From Chitinophaga rupis (GTDB lineage: Bacteria > Bacteroidota > Bacteroidia > Chitinophagales > Chitinophagaceae): 64,000 nucleotides of DNA. The DNA lies in contig NZ_FOBB01000002.1 of assembly GCF_900109685.1 (NCBI RefSeq), positions 676,085 through 740,084 of the forward strand, read 5' to 3'. Position numbers and translations under genes: made by a program. The notes under the pieces were generated by a model. That model was given only the letters and a program-made list of their open reading frames with translations, searched no databases and was not told where the DNA came from. Below are positions 17,606 to 26,456 of this stretch, in pieces. Position 1 is the first letter of the stretch, and the number at the start of each line of letters is the position of its first letter.

Positions 17606-18144
17606 TCAAAGGACAAAGACAAAGCCTGCAGGCTCCGAAATTTACGGTGGGGCTTGGCTGGGACGCCAACAACTCCGATACCGGCAGCGCATTCGATCTC
17701 GATGCATCCGCTTTTATTTTAGGAGAGAACAGAAAGCTGCTGTCTGACCGGCATTTTGTTTTCTACAACAACCTGCAATCTCCCAATGAATCTGTAATAC
17801 ATACCGGCGATAACCTGGTGGGCGATGCAGAAGGCGACGATGAACAGATCGTCGTGGACCTCTCTAAAATTGATCCGGGCGCCGGCGAAATATGTATCGT
17901 CATCACAATACACGATGCTGCCGCCCGTAACCAGAACTTCGGACAGGTACGTAATTCATTCATCCGCATTTTTAACACGGACACTAACGAAGAGCTGCTG
18001 AAGTATGAGCTGGAAGAAGATTTCTCCATAGAAACCGCAGTAGAATTCGGCAGGATATACAAAAAGAGCGGGGAATGGAAATTTGAAGCCGTAGGCATAG
18101 GTATGAAAGGCGGCCTGCAGGATTACCTGAACAAATTCAATTAA
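17590..18144 (+). CDS. terD: TerD family tellurium/stress resistance protein
   Basis: A canonical 184-residue TerD/TerE/CABP1-type protein. It starts with INLIKGQRQSL, then FTVGLGWDANNS (first Ca2+ loop), FDLDASAFIL (second), NLVGDAEGDDEQI and IVITIHDA, and ends with FGRIYKKSGEWKFEAVG and GGLQDYL. These proteins bind Ca2+ cooperatively and act at or near the membrane with TerC. The start overlaps the PRTase 3' end, so the two are translationally coupled. The call is firm; which TerD-group paralogue it is cannot be told. Confidence 0.95.
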   Translation: MSINLIKGQRQSLQAPKFTVGLGWDANNSDTGSAFDLDASAFILGENRKLLSDRHFVFYNNLQSPNESVIHTGDNLVGDAEGDDEQIVVDLSKIDPGAGEICIVITIHDAAARNQNFGQVRNSFIRIFNTDTNEELLKYELEEDFSIETAVEFGRIYKKSGEWKFEAVGIGMKGGLQDYLNKFN

Positions 18145-18225
18145 TAGCTACCAGGATCAATTGGAGGAACCTGCCGAAGGTCAACCATTGGCCCCATTAA
18201 AAATGTACAAAAAAATTCCTTTAAA

Positions 18226-18864
18226 ATGAGAAGATTACCGGTATATCTGCTGTTAGACACCTCTGGCTCCATGAGTGGAGAACCGATTGAAGCGGTAAAG
18301 AACGGTGTTCAGATGATGATCCACTCGCTGCGCCAGAATCCACAGGCCATTGAAACAGCCTTTGTAAGCATTATTACATTTGACAGCGCTGCCACGCAGG
18401 TAATTCCGCTGACAGACCTGGCCTCTTTCCGGATGGTGGACCTTAAAGCCTCCGGGGTAACCGCTATGGGTGCGGCATTAGAGCTGCTTGCAGACAAACT
18501 CCAAAATGAGGTAGCCAGGACAACACCGGAACAGAAAGGCGACTGGAAACCGCTGATATTTATTATGACCGATGGCGTGCCTACCGATGACTGGCAGCGC
18601 GGCCACAATAAGCTCAAAGCTGCAAATAAAGGGCTGATCGTAGGTTGTGCTGCCGGACAGGATGCAGACGACACTGTGCTGAAACAGATCACCAACTCCG
18701 TAGTGCGGCTGGATAATGCCGATTCAGAAAGCATCTCCAGGTTTTTTCAATGGGTAACAGCCTCCGTATCTACCACCTCCACTAAAGTGGAAGAATCCGG
18801 GAAAGAAGTGACCGGCCTGGCACAGCTGCCGCCTCCTCCATCGGAATTAGTAATAATTGCATAG
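18226..18864 (+). CDS. terY: TerY-type von Willebrand A domain protein (copy 1)
   Basis: A 212-residue vWA domain with an intact MIDAS site: DTSGSMSG from Asp11, Thr76 region (TAMGAAL) and FIMTDGVPTDDW. It belongs to the TerY/TerF group that binds a metal and probably docks the kinase and phosphatase of the operon. The C-terminal PPPPSELVI tail is shared with the next gene, which starts 2 bases after its stop. The two are a tandem duplication. Confidence 0.92.
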   Translation: MRRLPVYLLLDTSGSMSGEPIEAVKNGVQMMIHSLRQNPQAIETAFVSIITFDSAATQVIPLTDLASFRMVDLKASGVTAMGAALELLADKLQNEVARTTPEQKGDWKPLIFIMTDGVPTDDWQRGHNKLKAANKGLIVGCAAGQDADDTVLKQITNSVVRLDNADSESISRFFQWVTASVSTTSTKVEESGKEVTGLAQLPPPPSELVIIA

Positions 18865-18866
18865 CC

Positions 18867-19505
18867 ATGACCAGAAGATTATTAGCGTATTTTCTGCTGG
18901 ATACCTCCGGCTCCATGCACGGAGAGCCTATACAGGCGCTGAATAACGGATTTAATGGTCTGATCAGCATGCTGAGATCTGATCCCCAGGCTATGGATTC
19001 ATTGCATGTAAGTGTTATCACCTTTGATAAAGAGGTTAAGAACATTGTTCCCCTTACGGACCTGGCCAGCTTTCAGCCGGTGGAAATTAAATGTCCTGAA
19101 AGCGGGCCTACGCATACCGGGCAGGCGCTGGATATGCTTTGCGATCTTGTAAAAGCTGACCTGGTAAAGGGCTCAACGGAAAGAAAGGGAGACTGGAAGC
19201 CACTGCTATTTGTATTTACAGATGGCAAACCCTCAGACCTGCCGCTGTACCGCACGGCCATAACAAAAATAAAAGCGCTGGACTTCGGGATGATCGTTGG
19301 CTGCGCAGCCGGCCCCAAAGCGGAAACCAGTTTCCTGAAAGAGCTCACCAATGAAGTTGTCAGACTAGACACTACGGATGTGAACACACTAACCACCTTC
19401 TTCAAGTGGGTCAGCTCCTCTATTGAAATGGGCAGTAAATCGCAGGGTACCGGCGAAAACATGGTCCTTCCGCCTCCACCCGGTGAATTAATTATTGTGG
19501 TATAA
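18867..19505 (+). CDS. terY: TerY-type von Willebrand A domain protein (copy 2)
   Basis: Also 212 residues and clearly a paralogue of the upstream gene. The MIDAS motif is DTSGSMHG from Asp12, with THTGQAL and FVFTDGKPSDL. It ends in PPPPGELIIVV, parallel to copy 1. The two copies have diverged in the metal-adjacent loops, which suggests different partners rather than simple gene dosage. The PP2C gene follows 12 bases later. Confidence 0.92.
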   Translation: MTRRLLAYFLLDTSGSMHGEPIQALNNGFNGLISMLRSDPQAMDSLHVSVITFDKEVKNIVPLTDLASFQPVEIKCPESGPTHTGQALDMLCDLVKADLVKGSTERKGDWKPLLFVFTDGKPSDLPLYRTAITKIKALDFGMIVGCAAGPKAETSFLKELTNEVVRLDTTDVNTLTTFFKWVSSSIEMGSKSQGTGENMVLPPPPGELIIVV

Positions 19506-19517
19506 AATAAAAGGATA

Positions 19518-20924
19518 ATGGTAGAACTATTCTTAAAACAACTGCTGGCGGAGTTCAACATTGCAGCCGGCAAATTCCAGGACAGCATAGTTGCCCGGCT
19601 TTTACACAATGCGAAAATTAATGAGCTGACTAAATCCATCGCTGCTGCTAAGAACAAGGCGATAAGCATCTTTCATATGTATAAAGAAACGGAGGAGTTT
19701 AAAGATGCGCAGATCGTGCTGCCGAATGCCGTTTCCAGGAAACATTATGAATACCGGTTTGATCTTTTCCGCTTTTCCAATATCTGTATCAAAGAGATCC
19801 GGAATCTCGATAAAGCCGGACTTTCATTTGATGCTGCTTCTGCAAAAATATCTGGGACGCCAGCATCAGCCCTTTCGGTGGACCTGCAGGTAACCTTTAC
19901 CTGCGGCCAGGGGGAGGACCAGGTGGAAGACATAAAGATCATTCCCTTTATCGTTAATGCCGATCCCAAGGACCTTTGGCTGAATAAGCCCAGCAATAAA
20001 AATGAGCTCTATGCAAAAGCAGACAGCGACAAATATGCCGGGTCATTTCTTGACAAACGCATTGCTGTGGCGTCACAACGCGGCAGGTCGCATGCGCATG
20101 AAGGCGCATTCAGGGACGATCATTTTTATGTATGCAAACTACCGCTGGGTTGGGAAATCATTGCTGTAGCCGACGGTGCCGGGTCTGCAAAGTTCTCCCG
20201 GCAGGGGTCAAAGATTGCCACCACCTTTATTGCAGAAAGCTTTCATGATGAAGCACTGCTAACGGAACTGTCTGATCATTGCACGGATTACTTCACTGCC
20301 GCCGGCAGCAATGCCCCGGGAACAGCCCCAGCCGCAGAAGACCCGGCATTAAAGCATAAATCCTCCATCATTAATATTCTGTACAAATCAGTGCGTAACC
20401 TGCATGCAAAGTTGACCACCTTTGCGCAGCAGGAGGCAATACAGCTGAAAGACCTCAATACCACATTGATCTTTGCACTGATCAGAAAATTTGATGACGG
20501 TTATACCGTGCTGACATTCGGCGTGGGCGATTGCCCGGTAAATGTTATCACCGGCAATCCGGCTGAAGTAAAACTCCTTAACCAGATGGATATTGGCGAA
20601 TTTGGCGGAGGCACCCGGTTTGTAACGATGCCTGAGATCTTCACCAACGATATTGCCAGCCGTTTTGCCATTAACAGGTTTGAGGATTTCTCCAGGCTCG
20701 TATTAATGACTGACGGTGTGTACGATCCCAAATTTGTTACGGAAAATAAGCTGGAAGACAAAACCGCGTGGGATGCCTTTTTTGCAGACCTGGACGGCCA
20801 AAATGAGGACAATGCAAGAGTTGACTTCCTTCAGAATAACGGTATTGAAGACCAGTTGTTATCGTGGCTTAACTTCTGGAGCAAAGGTAATCATGATGAC
20901 AGAACGCTTGCTATAATTTATTGA
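19518..20924 (+). CDS. PP2C-type protein phosphatase with a TerY-associated N-terminal domain
   Basis: In this 468-residue protein the C-terminal part (about 185-468) is a PP2C/PPM phosphatase. Asp200/Asp201 lie in FRDDHFYV, Asp219-Gly220 in VADGAGSAKFS, and Asp399 in LMTDGVYD, all expected for the bimetal centre. Residues 1-165 form a separate domain with a helical start and a beta-rich part containing FTCGQGEDQVEDIKIIPFIVN. Together with TerY and the kinase it makes the phosphorylation triad of Ter systems, where it should reverse the kinase. The kinase gene starts 4 bases downstream. Confidence 0.9.
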   Translation: MVELFLKQLLAEFNIAAGKFQDSIVARLLHNAKINELTKSIAAAKNKAISIFHMYKETEEFKDAQIVLPNAVSRKHYEYRFDLFRFSNICIKEIRNLDKAGLSFDAASAKISGTPASALSVDLQVTFTCGQGEDQVEDIKIIPFIVNADPKDLWLNKPSNKNELYAKADSDKYAGSFLDKRIAVASQRGRSHAHEGAFRDDHFYVCKLPLGWEIIAVADGAGSAKFSRQGSKIATTFIAESFHDEALLTELSDHCTDYFTAAGSNAPGTAPAAEDPALKHKSSIINILYKSVRNLHAKLTTFAQQEAIQLKDLNTTLIFALIRKFDDGYTVLTFGVGDCPVNVITGNPAEVKLLNQMDIGEFGGGTRFVTMPEIFTNDIASRFAINRFEDFSRLVLMTDGVYDPKFVTENKLEDKTAWDAFFADLDGQNEDNARVDFLQNNGIEDQLLSWLNFWSKGNHDDRTLAIIY

Positions 20925-20928
20925 AGTT

Positions 20929-22440
20929 ATGAAAACAGTAACGGTACCCTCCATTATTGACCCCTCCAGGAGTTATAAATACATAGACAACGGCAGCCCC
21001 AAACAGGGAGGCGTAAAAGATGTATACTTTTCGCCGGACAAAAAGTATGTTGTTGCATTTTTCAGGACTCCACTGGACTATAATCAGAAAGACCGGATCA
21101 GGCGGATCGTCACACTGTACCTGGACAATATCAAAAAAGGCAATGCTGCTGATTATTTCCTGCAGGATATTTACCGTTGGCCTTATGATGCTGTGGAACG
21201 TGACGGGAAAACCGGTGTGATAGTTCCCATTTATGACTCCAGGTTTTTCTTCCGTAAAGGTTACGGCGCCAATGATAATATAAAAGGAGGTGAGAAAGTA
21301 GGGAAGTGGTTTACAGCACCGTCATTCAGAAATAAGCAATATCCGCTGTTCCTTGACAGCACTGAGCTGGGAGACTGGCTTAGCTACTTCCAGATCGCTA
21401 TCAGCATTTGCAGGGGCGTTAAGAAAATGCACCAGATGGGCCTGGCGCATTCCGATCTTTCTTATAATAACGTGTTAGTGGACCCTGTTACCAGGTCGGC
21501 CAACATCATAGACCTGGATGGCCTGGTAGTACCTGGCTTATTTCCTCCGGAGGTAATTGGCACTGCTGATTTTATTGCACCGGAAGTGCTCCGCACTAAG
21601 CACCTGAAACTTTCAGATACCGGCCGTATCCTGCCCAACCAGCGCACAGACCTGCATGCACTGGCCGTACTTATTTACATGTACCTGTTAAGACGGCATC
21701 CATTGCGGGGCGGCAAAATATGGGACCTGGATGCGGAAAAAGATGAGCTGATGGCCATGGGCGAGAAGGCATTATTTATTGAACATTCCAGCGATAAAAC
21801 CAACAGGGTAAAAACTGACCAGCTGCGCAAATGGGATGTTATCTGGGGCAACCCCGAAAAAATTCCCTATACCATTACCGGTCCCTATTTATCAGAACTG
21901 TTCAGGCGGGCCTTTATTGACGGCCTTCATAACCCTATGCTGCGGCCTATTGCCAATGAATGGGAAACGGCGTTAATTAAGACAGTAGACCTGATCCAGC
22001 CCTGCAGCAATCCATCCTGCGAGGAGAAGTGGTATGTATTCGACAATACGGCGAAACCTGCCTGCCCGTTCTGTGGCACCCCGCACAAAGGCCCCCTGCC
22101 GGTTGCAGACCTGTATTACAAATTCAAAGATGACTTATGGAAACCGGAAGGACACCGCCTGATGGTTTACCACAACCAGCATCTCTTCAAATGGCATGTT
22201 TCCAGGAAGATCATCAGGAATGAAAGCCTGGGTGCGGAAGATAAAAAGCCGGTTGGATACTTTGCTTACCATCAACACAAATGGGTACTGGTAAACCAGT
22301 CATTGGACGGGATGAAAGACCTGGTTACCCAGCAGGAAATTCCCCGCAATGCCATGGTTGAGCTGACCAGCGGAAGCAAGATCCTGTTATCGGATAAAGA
22401 AGGCGGCAGACTGTTATATATCACGATCACTAATCAGTAA
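20929..22440 (+). CDS. Serine/threonine kinase-like protein with C-terminal zinc ribbon (TerY-P triad)
   Basis: A 503-residue protein kinase-fold protein. The catalytic loop is HSDLSYNNVL (His174, Asp176, Asn181) and the metal-binding loop is IIDLDG (Asp195 or Asp197), replacing HRD and DFG. The N-lobe has GSPKQGGVKDVYFS as its glycine-rich loop. The strand where the VAIK lysine is expected reads VVAFFR, so that lysine appears to be missing. After the kinase domain, CSNPSC and CPFC form a four-Cys zinc ribbon (about residues 361-382), followed by a C-terminal beta domain that may be FHA-like. This architecture is diagnostic of the TerY-associated kinase. Confidence 0.88.
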   Translation: MKTVTVPSIIDPSRSYKYIDNGSPKQGGVKDVYFSPDKKYVVAFFRTPLDYNQKDRIRRIVTLYLDNIKKGNAADYFLQDIYRWPYDAVERDGKTGVIVPIYDSRFFFRKGYGANDNIKGGEKVGKWFTAPSFRNKQYPLFLDSTELGDWLSYFQIAISICRGVKKMHQMGLAHSDLSYNNVLVDPVTRSANIIDLDGLVVPGLFPPEVIGTADFIAPEVLRTKHLKLSDTGRILPNQRTDLHALAVLIYMYLLRRHPLRGGKIWDLDAEKDELMAMGEKALFIEHSSDKTNRVKTDQLRKWDVIWGNPEKIPYTITGPYLSELFRRAFIDGLHNPMLRPIANEWETALIKTVDLIQPCSNPSCEEKWYVFDNTAKPACPFCGTPHKGPLPVADLYYKFKDDLWKPEGHRLMVYHNQHLFKWHVSRKIIRNESLGAEDKKPVGYFAYHQHKWVLVNQSLDGMKDLVTQQEIPRNAMVELTSGSKILLSDKEGGRLLYITITNQ

Positions 22441-22449
22441 TCACGAAAA

Positions 22450-23472
22450 ATGGAACAAAATATTTTACACCTGCACCCGGGCCTGATATGGGTTTTCGGC
22501 GCAACAATTTTTATTATGCTTTTGCTTGATCTCGGCATCTTTCATAAGAAAAGCCATATGGTATCTACTCGGGAAGCCATCGTCTGGTCTGCGGTATGGA
22601 TTAGCCTGGCTATGATTTTTTCCGGCGTTATAGGCTGGGTATTTAATCAGGACAACGGTGGCACCGCGCTGGCGGTGGAAAAATTCACACAGTTCCAGGC
22701 AGCGTACTGGATAGAGAAAGCGCTTTCCGTGGATAATCTCTTCGTATTCATCCTGGTGTTTTCTTATTTTAAAGTGCCGCGCGAGCTGCATCACCGCGTA
22801 TTATTCTGGGGTATCCTGGGCGCGCTGGTATTCCGTGCCATATTTATATTTGCAGGTGTAGGGCTTATTAACGTAACCTATTTGAATCCTCTCCTAGATT
22901 TGCTGGGCGCAAAACCGCTGGCATGGAATATTAATCTTGTACTAACGGCTTTCGGCCTGTTCCTCGTATATGCAGGCATCAAATCGTGGGGTAAAGGAGA
23001 TGAGGACGAAGAGGCGGATTTCAGCCGCTCAGCGGGATCCAGGCTGGTACACAGGCTTTATAAAGTAAGCGGCAACTACGACAAAGGAAAATTTTTCACT
23101 GTACAAAACGGAATAAAAGTAGCTACGCCGCTGTTAGTTGTACTGGGCGTTATTGAATTCACGGACGTATTATTTGCGGTGGATTCTATTCCTGCGATCT
23201 TCGCTATCTCAAAAGATCCCTTTATCCTCTATACCTCAAATATTTTCGCCATACTGGGTTTGCGTTCCCTTTATTTCCTGCTGTCAAATTTCGTTCACAT
23301 GTTCGATAAGCTGCCTTACGGCTTATCAATCATTTTGACTTTTATAGGTATAAAGATGATCATTTCGCCATGGTTTCATATTCCATCGCCTGTATCACTG
23401 GGTGTGGTAGTGGGGATATTGCTATTATCTATTTTGGTATCGCTGGTATTTCGGGGGCGCGAAGCGGTTTAG
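22450..23472 (+). CDS. terC: TerC family integral membrane protein
   Basis: This 340-residue protein has about nine TM helices and the TerC signatures: FIMLLLDLGIFH near the N-terminus, KALSVDNLFVFILVFSYF and LLVVLGVIEFTDVLFAVDSIPAIFA, each with conserved Asp residues within the membrane. TerC proteins are implicated in Mn2+ export or metal loading at the membrane and in Ter-linked stress resistance. It ends the operon, 9 bases after the kinase gene. No clear terminator follows. Confidence 0.95.
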   Translation: MEQNILHLHPGLIWVFGATIFIMLLLDLGIFHKKSHMVSTREAIVWSAVWISLAMIFSGVIGWVFNQDNGGTALAVEKFTQFQAAYWIEKALSVDNLFVFILVFSYFKVPRELHHRVLFWGILGALVFRAIFIFAGVGLINVTYLNPLLDLLGAKPLAWNINLVLTAFGLFLVYAGIKSWGKGDEDEEADFSRSAGSRLVHRLYKVSGNYDKGKFFTVQNGIKVATPLLVVLGVIEFTDVLFAVDSIPAIFAISKDPFILYTSNIFAILGLRSLYFLLSNFVHMFDKLPYGLSIILTFIGIKMIISPWFHIPSPVSLGVVVGILLLSILVSLVFRGREAV

Positions 23473-23621
23473 TTGGAGTAAGGGTTGTAAAGGGGGGGAC
23501 AACTATTTCGGGGACGCTGACACCGGAATTTGACCGCGGAATTTTTTTATGATCACATGGTGCCCTATAATCGGGATGAAATAGTATCTTGTATAACTCC
23601 GAAGTAATATTAAAAAGCGCC

Positions 23622-24803
23622 ATGAAAATTTACTTTTTTATTGTTTTGCTTGTAAGCACGATGACTCAGCGCGTTCTTGCCCAGCAGAACATTCATGCGG
23701 CTGATCACAAGCAGGAAAATGATTTCCCCAGCTTTGGTCATGCTTTATTGCTGGAAACAAAAGCTGATACAACTGCAAATATAAGTGCCGGCGATCTGGA
23801 TGGCGATGGTCATCTTGACATCCTGTTGGTGAAAGGAAGGCATTGGCCTATTGTTGACAGGGTGCTTCTGGGTAATGGATTGGGTGGAATACGAAAGGCT
23901 TATAACCTCGGAAAGATCTCAGACCGCTCATATACCGGTGGTTTGGCTGATTTTAACGGAGATGGCTCCCTTGATATTGCTGTTAGCAATGATGCCCCGG
24001 ACCGGAAACTGATTTATTTTAATGACGGGAAAGGTAATTTTACAATAGGGTCTGAATTCGGGCTTCCTGAATGGGCTACACGGAATTTGTCCATCGCTGA
24101 TATTAATGGGGATGGATCGCCGGATCTTATTTTGGCGAACAGGGGCGATTCGGGGAGAACATCAAATTATATCTGCCTAAACAACGGAAAAGGACAGTTC
24201 AATGCTAACTGCATCCCGTTTGCTCCATATCCCACCACAACAATAGCCCCTGCGGACATGAATAAAGATGGTTTTATTGACCTGGTTGTACCGCATCGTG
24301 ACGGCGGCCAGAGTTACGTATATACCGGCAGTGCAGATCATACTTTTTCGGAGACCCGCCGTATTCCATTCGGCCCACCTAACGCAACCATTCGTGTGGC
24401 AGCAATAGCAGATTTCAATGGAGATAGTATTCCTGACATTGTAACGATAGACGAATACAAAGGAGTAGATCTCTATTTTGGGCAAAAAAATCAAACCTTT
24501 TCCGCCGGTATTTCTTTAGCTGATCAAAAGATAGTTCCTTATGCGCTGGCAGTAGCAGATCTGAACAACGACCAAAAAGCTGATATCATCGTAGGTCATA
24601 TAAAAGCACCGTCAACCGTATTTTTTAATAACGGAACAGGCCACAACTTTAAATCAATTTCTTTTGGTGATTCAAAGGGCACTGTGTATGGTTTTGCAGT
24701 GGGTGATTTCAATGAAGACGGGATACCGGACATTGCTGCTGCACGCTCAGAGGGCACGAATATTTTATACTTTGGTAATATCAGATCAAAAAAACGTAAA
24801 TGA
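23622..24803 (+). CDS. Secreted FG-GAP/VCBS repeat beta-propeller protein
   Basis: The start is the Met at 23622 because it gives a clean signal peptide (MKIYFFIVLLVSTMTQRVLA); the frame extends 11 codons further upstream. The mature protein of about 370 residues consists of seven or so FG-GAP repeats, each with a D-x-D-G-D-G calcium loop, for example GDLDGDGHLDIL, ADFNGDGSLDIA and ADINGDGSPDLI. Such propellers bind Ca2+ and often mediate adhesion or glycan binding. No catalytic domain is attached. It stands alone between TerC and MgtC. Confidence 0.88.
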   Translation: MKIYFFIVLLVSTMTQRVLAQQNIHAADHKQENDFPSFGHALLLETKADTTANISAGDLDGDGHLDILLVKGRHWPIVDRVLLGNGLGGIRKAYNLGKISDRSYTGGLADFNGDGSLDIAVSNDAPDRKLIYFNDGKGNFTIGSEFGLPEWATRNLSIADINGDGSPDLILANRGDSGRTSNYICLNNGKGQFNANCIPFAPYPTTTIAPADMNKDGFIDLVVPHRDGGQSYVYTGSADHTFSETRRIPFGPPNATIRVAAIADFNGDSIPDIVTIDEYKGVDLYFGQKNQTFSAGISLADQKIVPYALAVADLNNDQKADIIVGHIKAPSTVFFNNGTGHNFKSISFGDSKGTVYGFAVGDFNEDGIPDIAAARSEGTNILYFGNIRSKKRK

Positions 24804-24982
24804 AATTGCCACCACATTGATACATATCCCCGAACTGTACTTCAACATCATAGCATTTTTGCCTGGCCGCCTTGATAAGCTCCGCGCCGTTCTCCGCGTT
24901 CGGAATTTCCTCCTGGAACAGGATCCCTATCGCTAGCAATATTAATTGGGCAATAGGCTAAAACAGCTTAAATTCATCGTAT

Positions 24983-25642
24983 ATGATAAGTACGCTTACA
25001 AGTAAGTTCGACCTGCAAGTTATATCCTCCGAATTGATCATGATGGTTATAGCCATCGTAATGGGCCTTGCAGTAGGTGCTGAAAGGGAGTATAGCAACA
25101 AATCAGCCGGACTCCGGACCTTTATCCTTGTCTCGTTCGGGTCCTGTGTATTTACCATGTTGTCTATCAAGATCGGGATCAATAACCCTGACCGGCTGGC
25201 TGCCAACATTATTACGGGTATCGGCTTCCTTGGAGCAGGCGTTATTTTTAAGGACGATAATAAAATAGGAGGCATTACCACAGCTACCACCATCTGGGCG
25301 ATGGCTTCTTTAGGCATGAGCGCCGGAGCAGGCCATATCTACCTGGCACTGTTTGGAACAGTGGTGGTATTGATCACTTTAAGATTGCTATTGCCTATTC
25401 AGAATTATATTGATAGCCGTTACAAAATGCGCCAGTATAAAATAGTTACGGTATCGATTGAGGATGCCGAACACTGCGCCACCCTGTTCCGGCAATATCA
25501 GCTCAGGTACCTGTTGTTAGGCGAGCAAAAGAGTCCTGATAGTTTTTCCCGGACCTGGCAGGTTAAAGGTAATATCAGGGATCACAACCAGCTGGTGGCC
25601 GGCCTGGCAAACAATCCCAGGATCATTTCATACCAGTTTTAA
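24983..25642 (+). CDS. MgtC/SapB family membrane protein
   Basis: A 219-residue protein. The N-terminal 140 residues are the MgtC/SapB membrane domain with GLAVGAEREYSNKSAGLRTF, SFGSCVFTMLS, IGFLGAGVIF and GITTATTIWAMASLGMSAG. The remainder is a small cytoplasmic ACT-like domain (YKIVTVSIEDAEHCATLFR). MgtC proteins in pathogens support growth in low Mg2+ or inside macrophages; in free-living bacteria the role is unclear. The small gene at 25663 lies 20 bases downstream and may be co-transcribed. Confidence 0.9.
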   Translation: MISTLTSKFDLQVISSELIMMVIAIVMGLAVGAEREYSNKSAGLRTFILVSFGSCVFTMLSIKIGINNPDRLAANIITGIGFLGAGVIFKDDNKIGGITTATTIWAMASLGMSAGAGHIYLALFGTVVVLITLRLLLPIQNYIDSRYKMRQYKIVTVSIEDAEHCATLFRQYQLRYLLLGEQKSPDSFSRTWQVKGNIRDHNQLVAGLANNPRIISYQF

Positions 25643-25662
25643 ATTTTGTAAATAGATAGATT

Positions 25663-26019
25663 ATGAAAAAAAGCATATGGCTGGATGATCCTGAAGAACA
25701 TGATTATCCCGCAGCTCAAGATTACCTGGAATTGCTGTTTGAGCCTGATGAAGCCAGGAAGATCGTTACCAAACTAAAAAGTGCGAAGACCATCAGTAAG
25801 AAATCAAAGGATATTCTCAGGGCAAGTAAATTGCCTTTACTGCCGAAAGAGAACATCCATGTGCAGGAAAATCTGAGAAAATTCAAGAAAGAAAAGCAGC
25901 TATCGCCTATCCTGCTGGTACGGAATGAGGCTGGCCTTATTATAGCAGATGGTTATCACCGCCTATGTTCAAGCTACTACCTTACAGAAGACCTGGTGGT
26001 ACTTTGCAGACTGGTATAG
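25663..26019 (+). CDS. Small ParB/sulfiredoxin-fold-like protein
   Basis: The 118 residues begin MKKSIWLDDPEEHDYPAAQDYL. The C-terminal half contains LPKENIHVQENLRKFKKEKQLSPILLVRNEAGLIIADGYHRLCSS. The IADGYHR block resembles the GxxR/H nucleotide-binding motif of the ParB/sulfiredoxin (Srx) fold, so a nuclease- or kinase-like activity is possible. Similar short proteins are widespread and uncharacterised. It follows mgtC at 20 bases. Confidence 0.6.
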   Translation: MKKSIWLDDPEEHDYPAAQDYLELLFEPDEARKIVTKLKSAKTISKKSKDILRASKLPLLPKENIHVQENLRKFKKEKQLSPILLVRNEAGLIIADGYHRLCSSYYLTEDLVVLCRLV

Positions 26020-26066
26020 GGTGCATGAAAATTGGAATATTTTATTTCACGCTTTCATTTTTCCGG

Positions 26067-26456
26067 TCAACCTTCATACTTATGAAATTCCGTTACGGTC
26101 AGGAAATATCCGTCTGGGTCACGAAAGGAGAACTCTTGCCGTAAGGAGTTTTGATTTAAATGAACATCTTCTTCAATTACACAACCTGCATTGACTACAT
26201 TTTCGAGAATTGTTTTCATGTTTTCTGTTCTGAAATAAAGCAAAAGTCCATTGCCGGCCGTTATGTTTGAATGGGTCATAGTCGGATGATTATGTTCTCC
26301 CCATTTGTGAAGGCAAAGAACTATTTCGTCGTCGTCTGATGCTAGAACGGAAAAATGTTCACCTCCGTGGAGATTCTTAAATCCGAATATTTTTTGATAC
26401 CAATTTGAGCTGGCTTCTACGTCTTTAACTGCAATTATTGGGTCAAGTCTTGTCAT
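26067..26456 (-). CDS. VOC family protein (glyoxalase/bleomycin resistance-like)
   Basis: 129 residues, one VOC domain: LDPIIAVKDVEASSNWYQKIFGF, then GLLLYFRTENMKTILENVVNAG and FSFRDPDGYFLTVTEFH. This is the typical small Bacteroidota VOC protein, of unknown ligand. It is on the minus strand, convergent with the ParB-like gene, and its upstream side is the long intergenic region at 26457. Confidence 0.85.
   Translation of the reverse strand: MTRLDPIIAVKDVEASSNWYQKIFGFKNLHGGEHFSVLASDDDEIVLCLHKWGEHNHPTMTHSNITAGNGLLLYFRTENMKTILENVVNAGCVIEEDVHLNQNSLRQEFSFRDPDGYFLTVTEFHKYEG

Noticed and set aside
23473..23621. Terminator after terC
   Set aside because: The G-run in this gap does not pair into a clean stem with a T-run, so no terminator is called.
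24664..24936. A 90-codon open frame at the end of the FG-GAP gene
   Set aside because: It is mostly inside the FG-GAP coding region in another frame and has no domain or leader.
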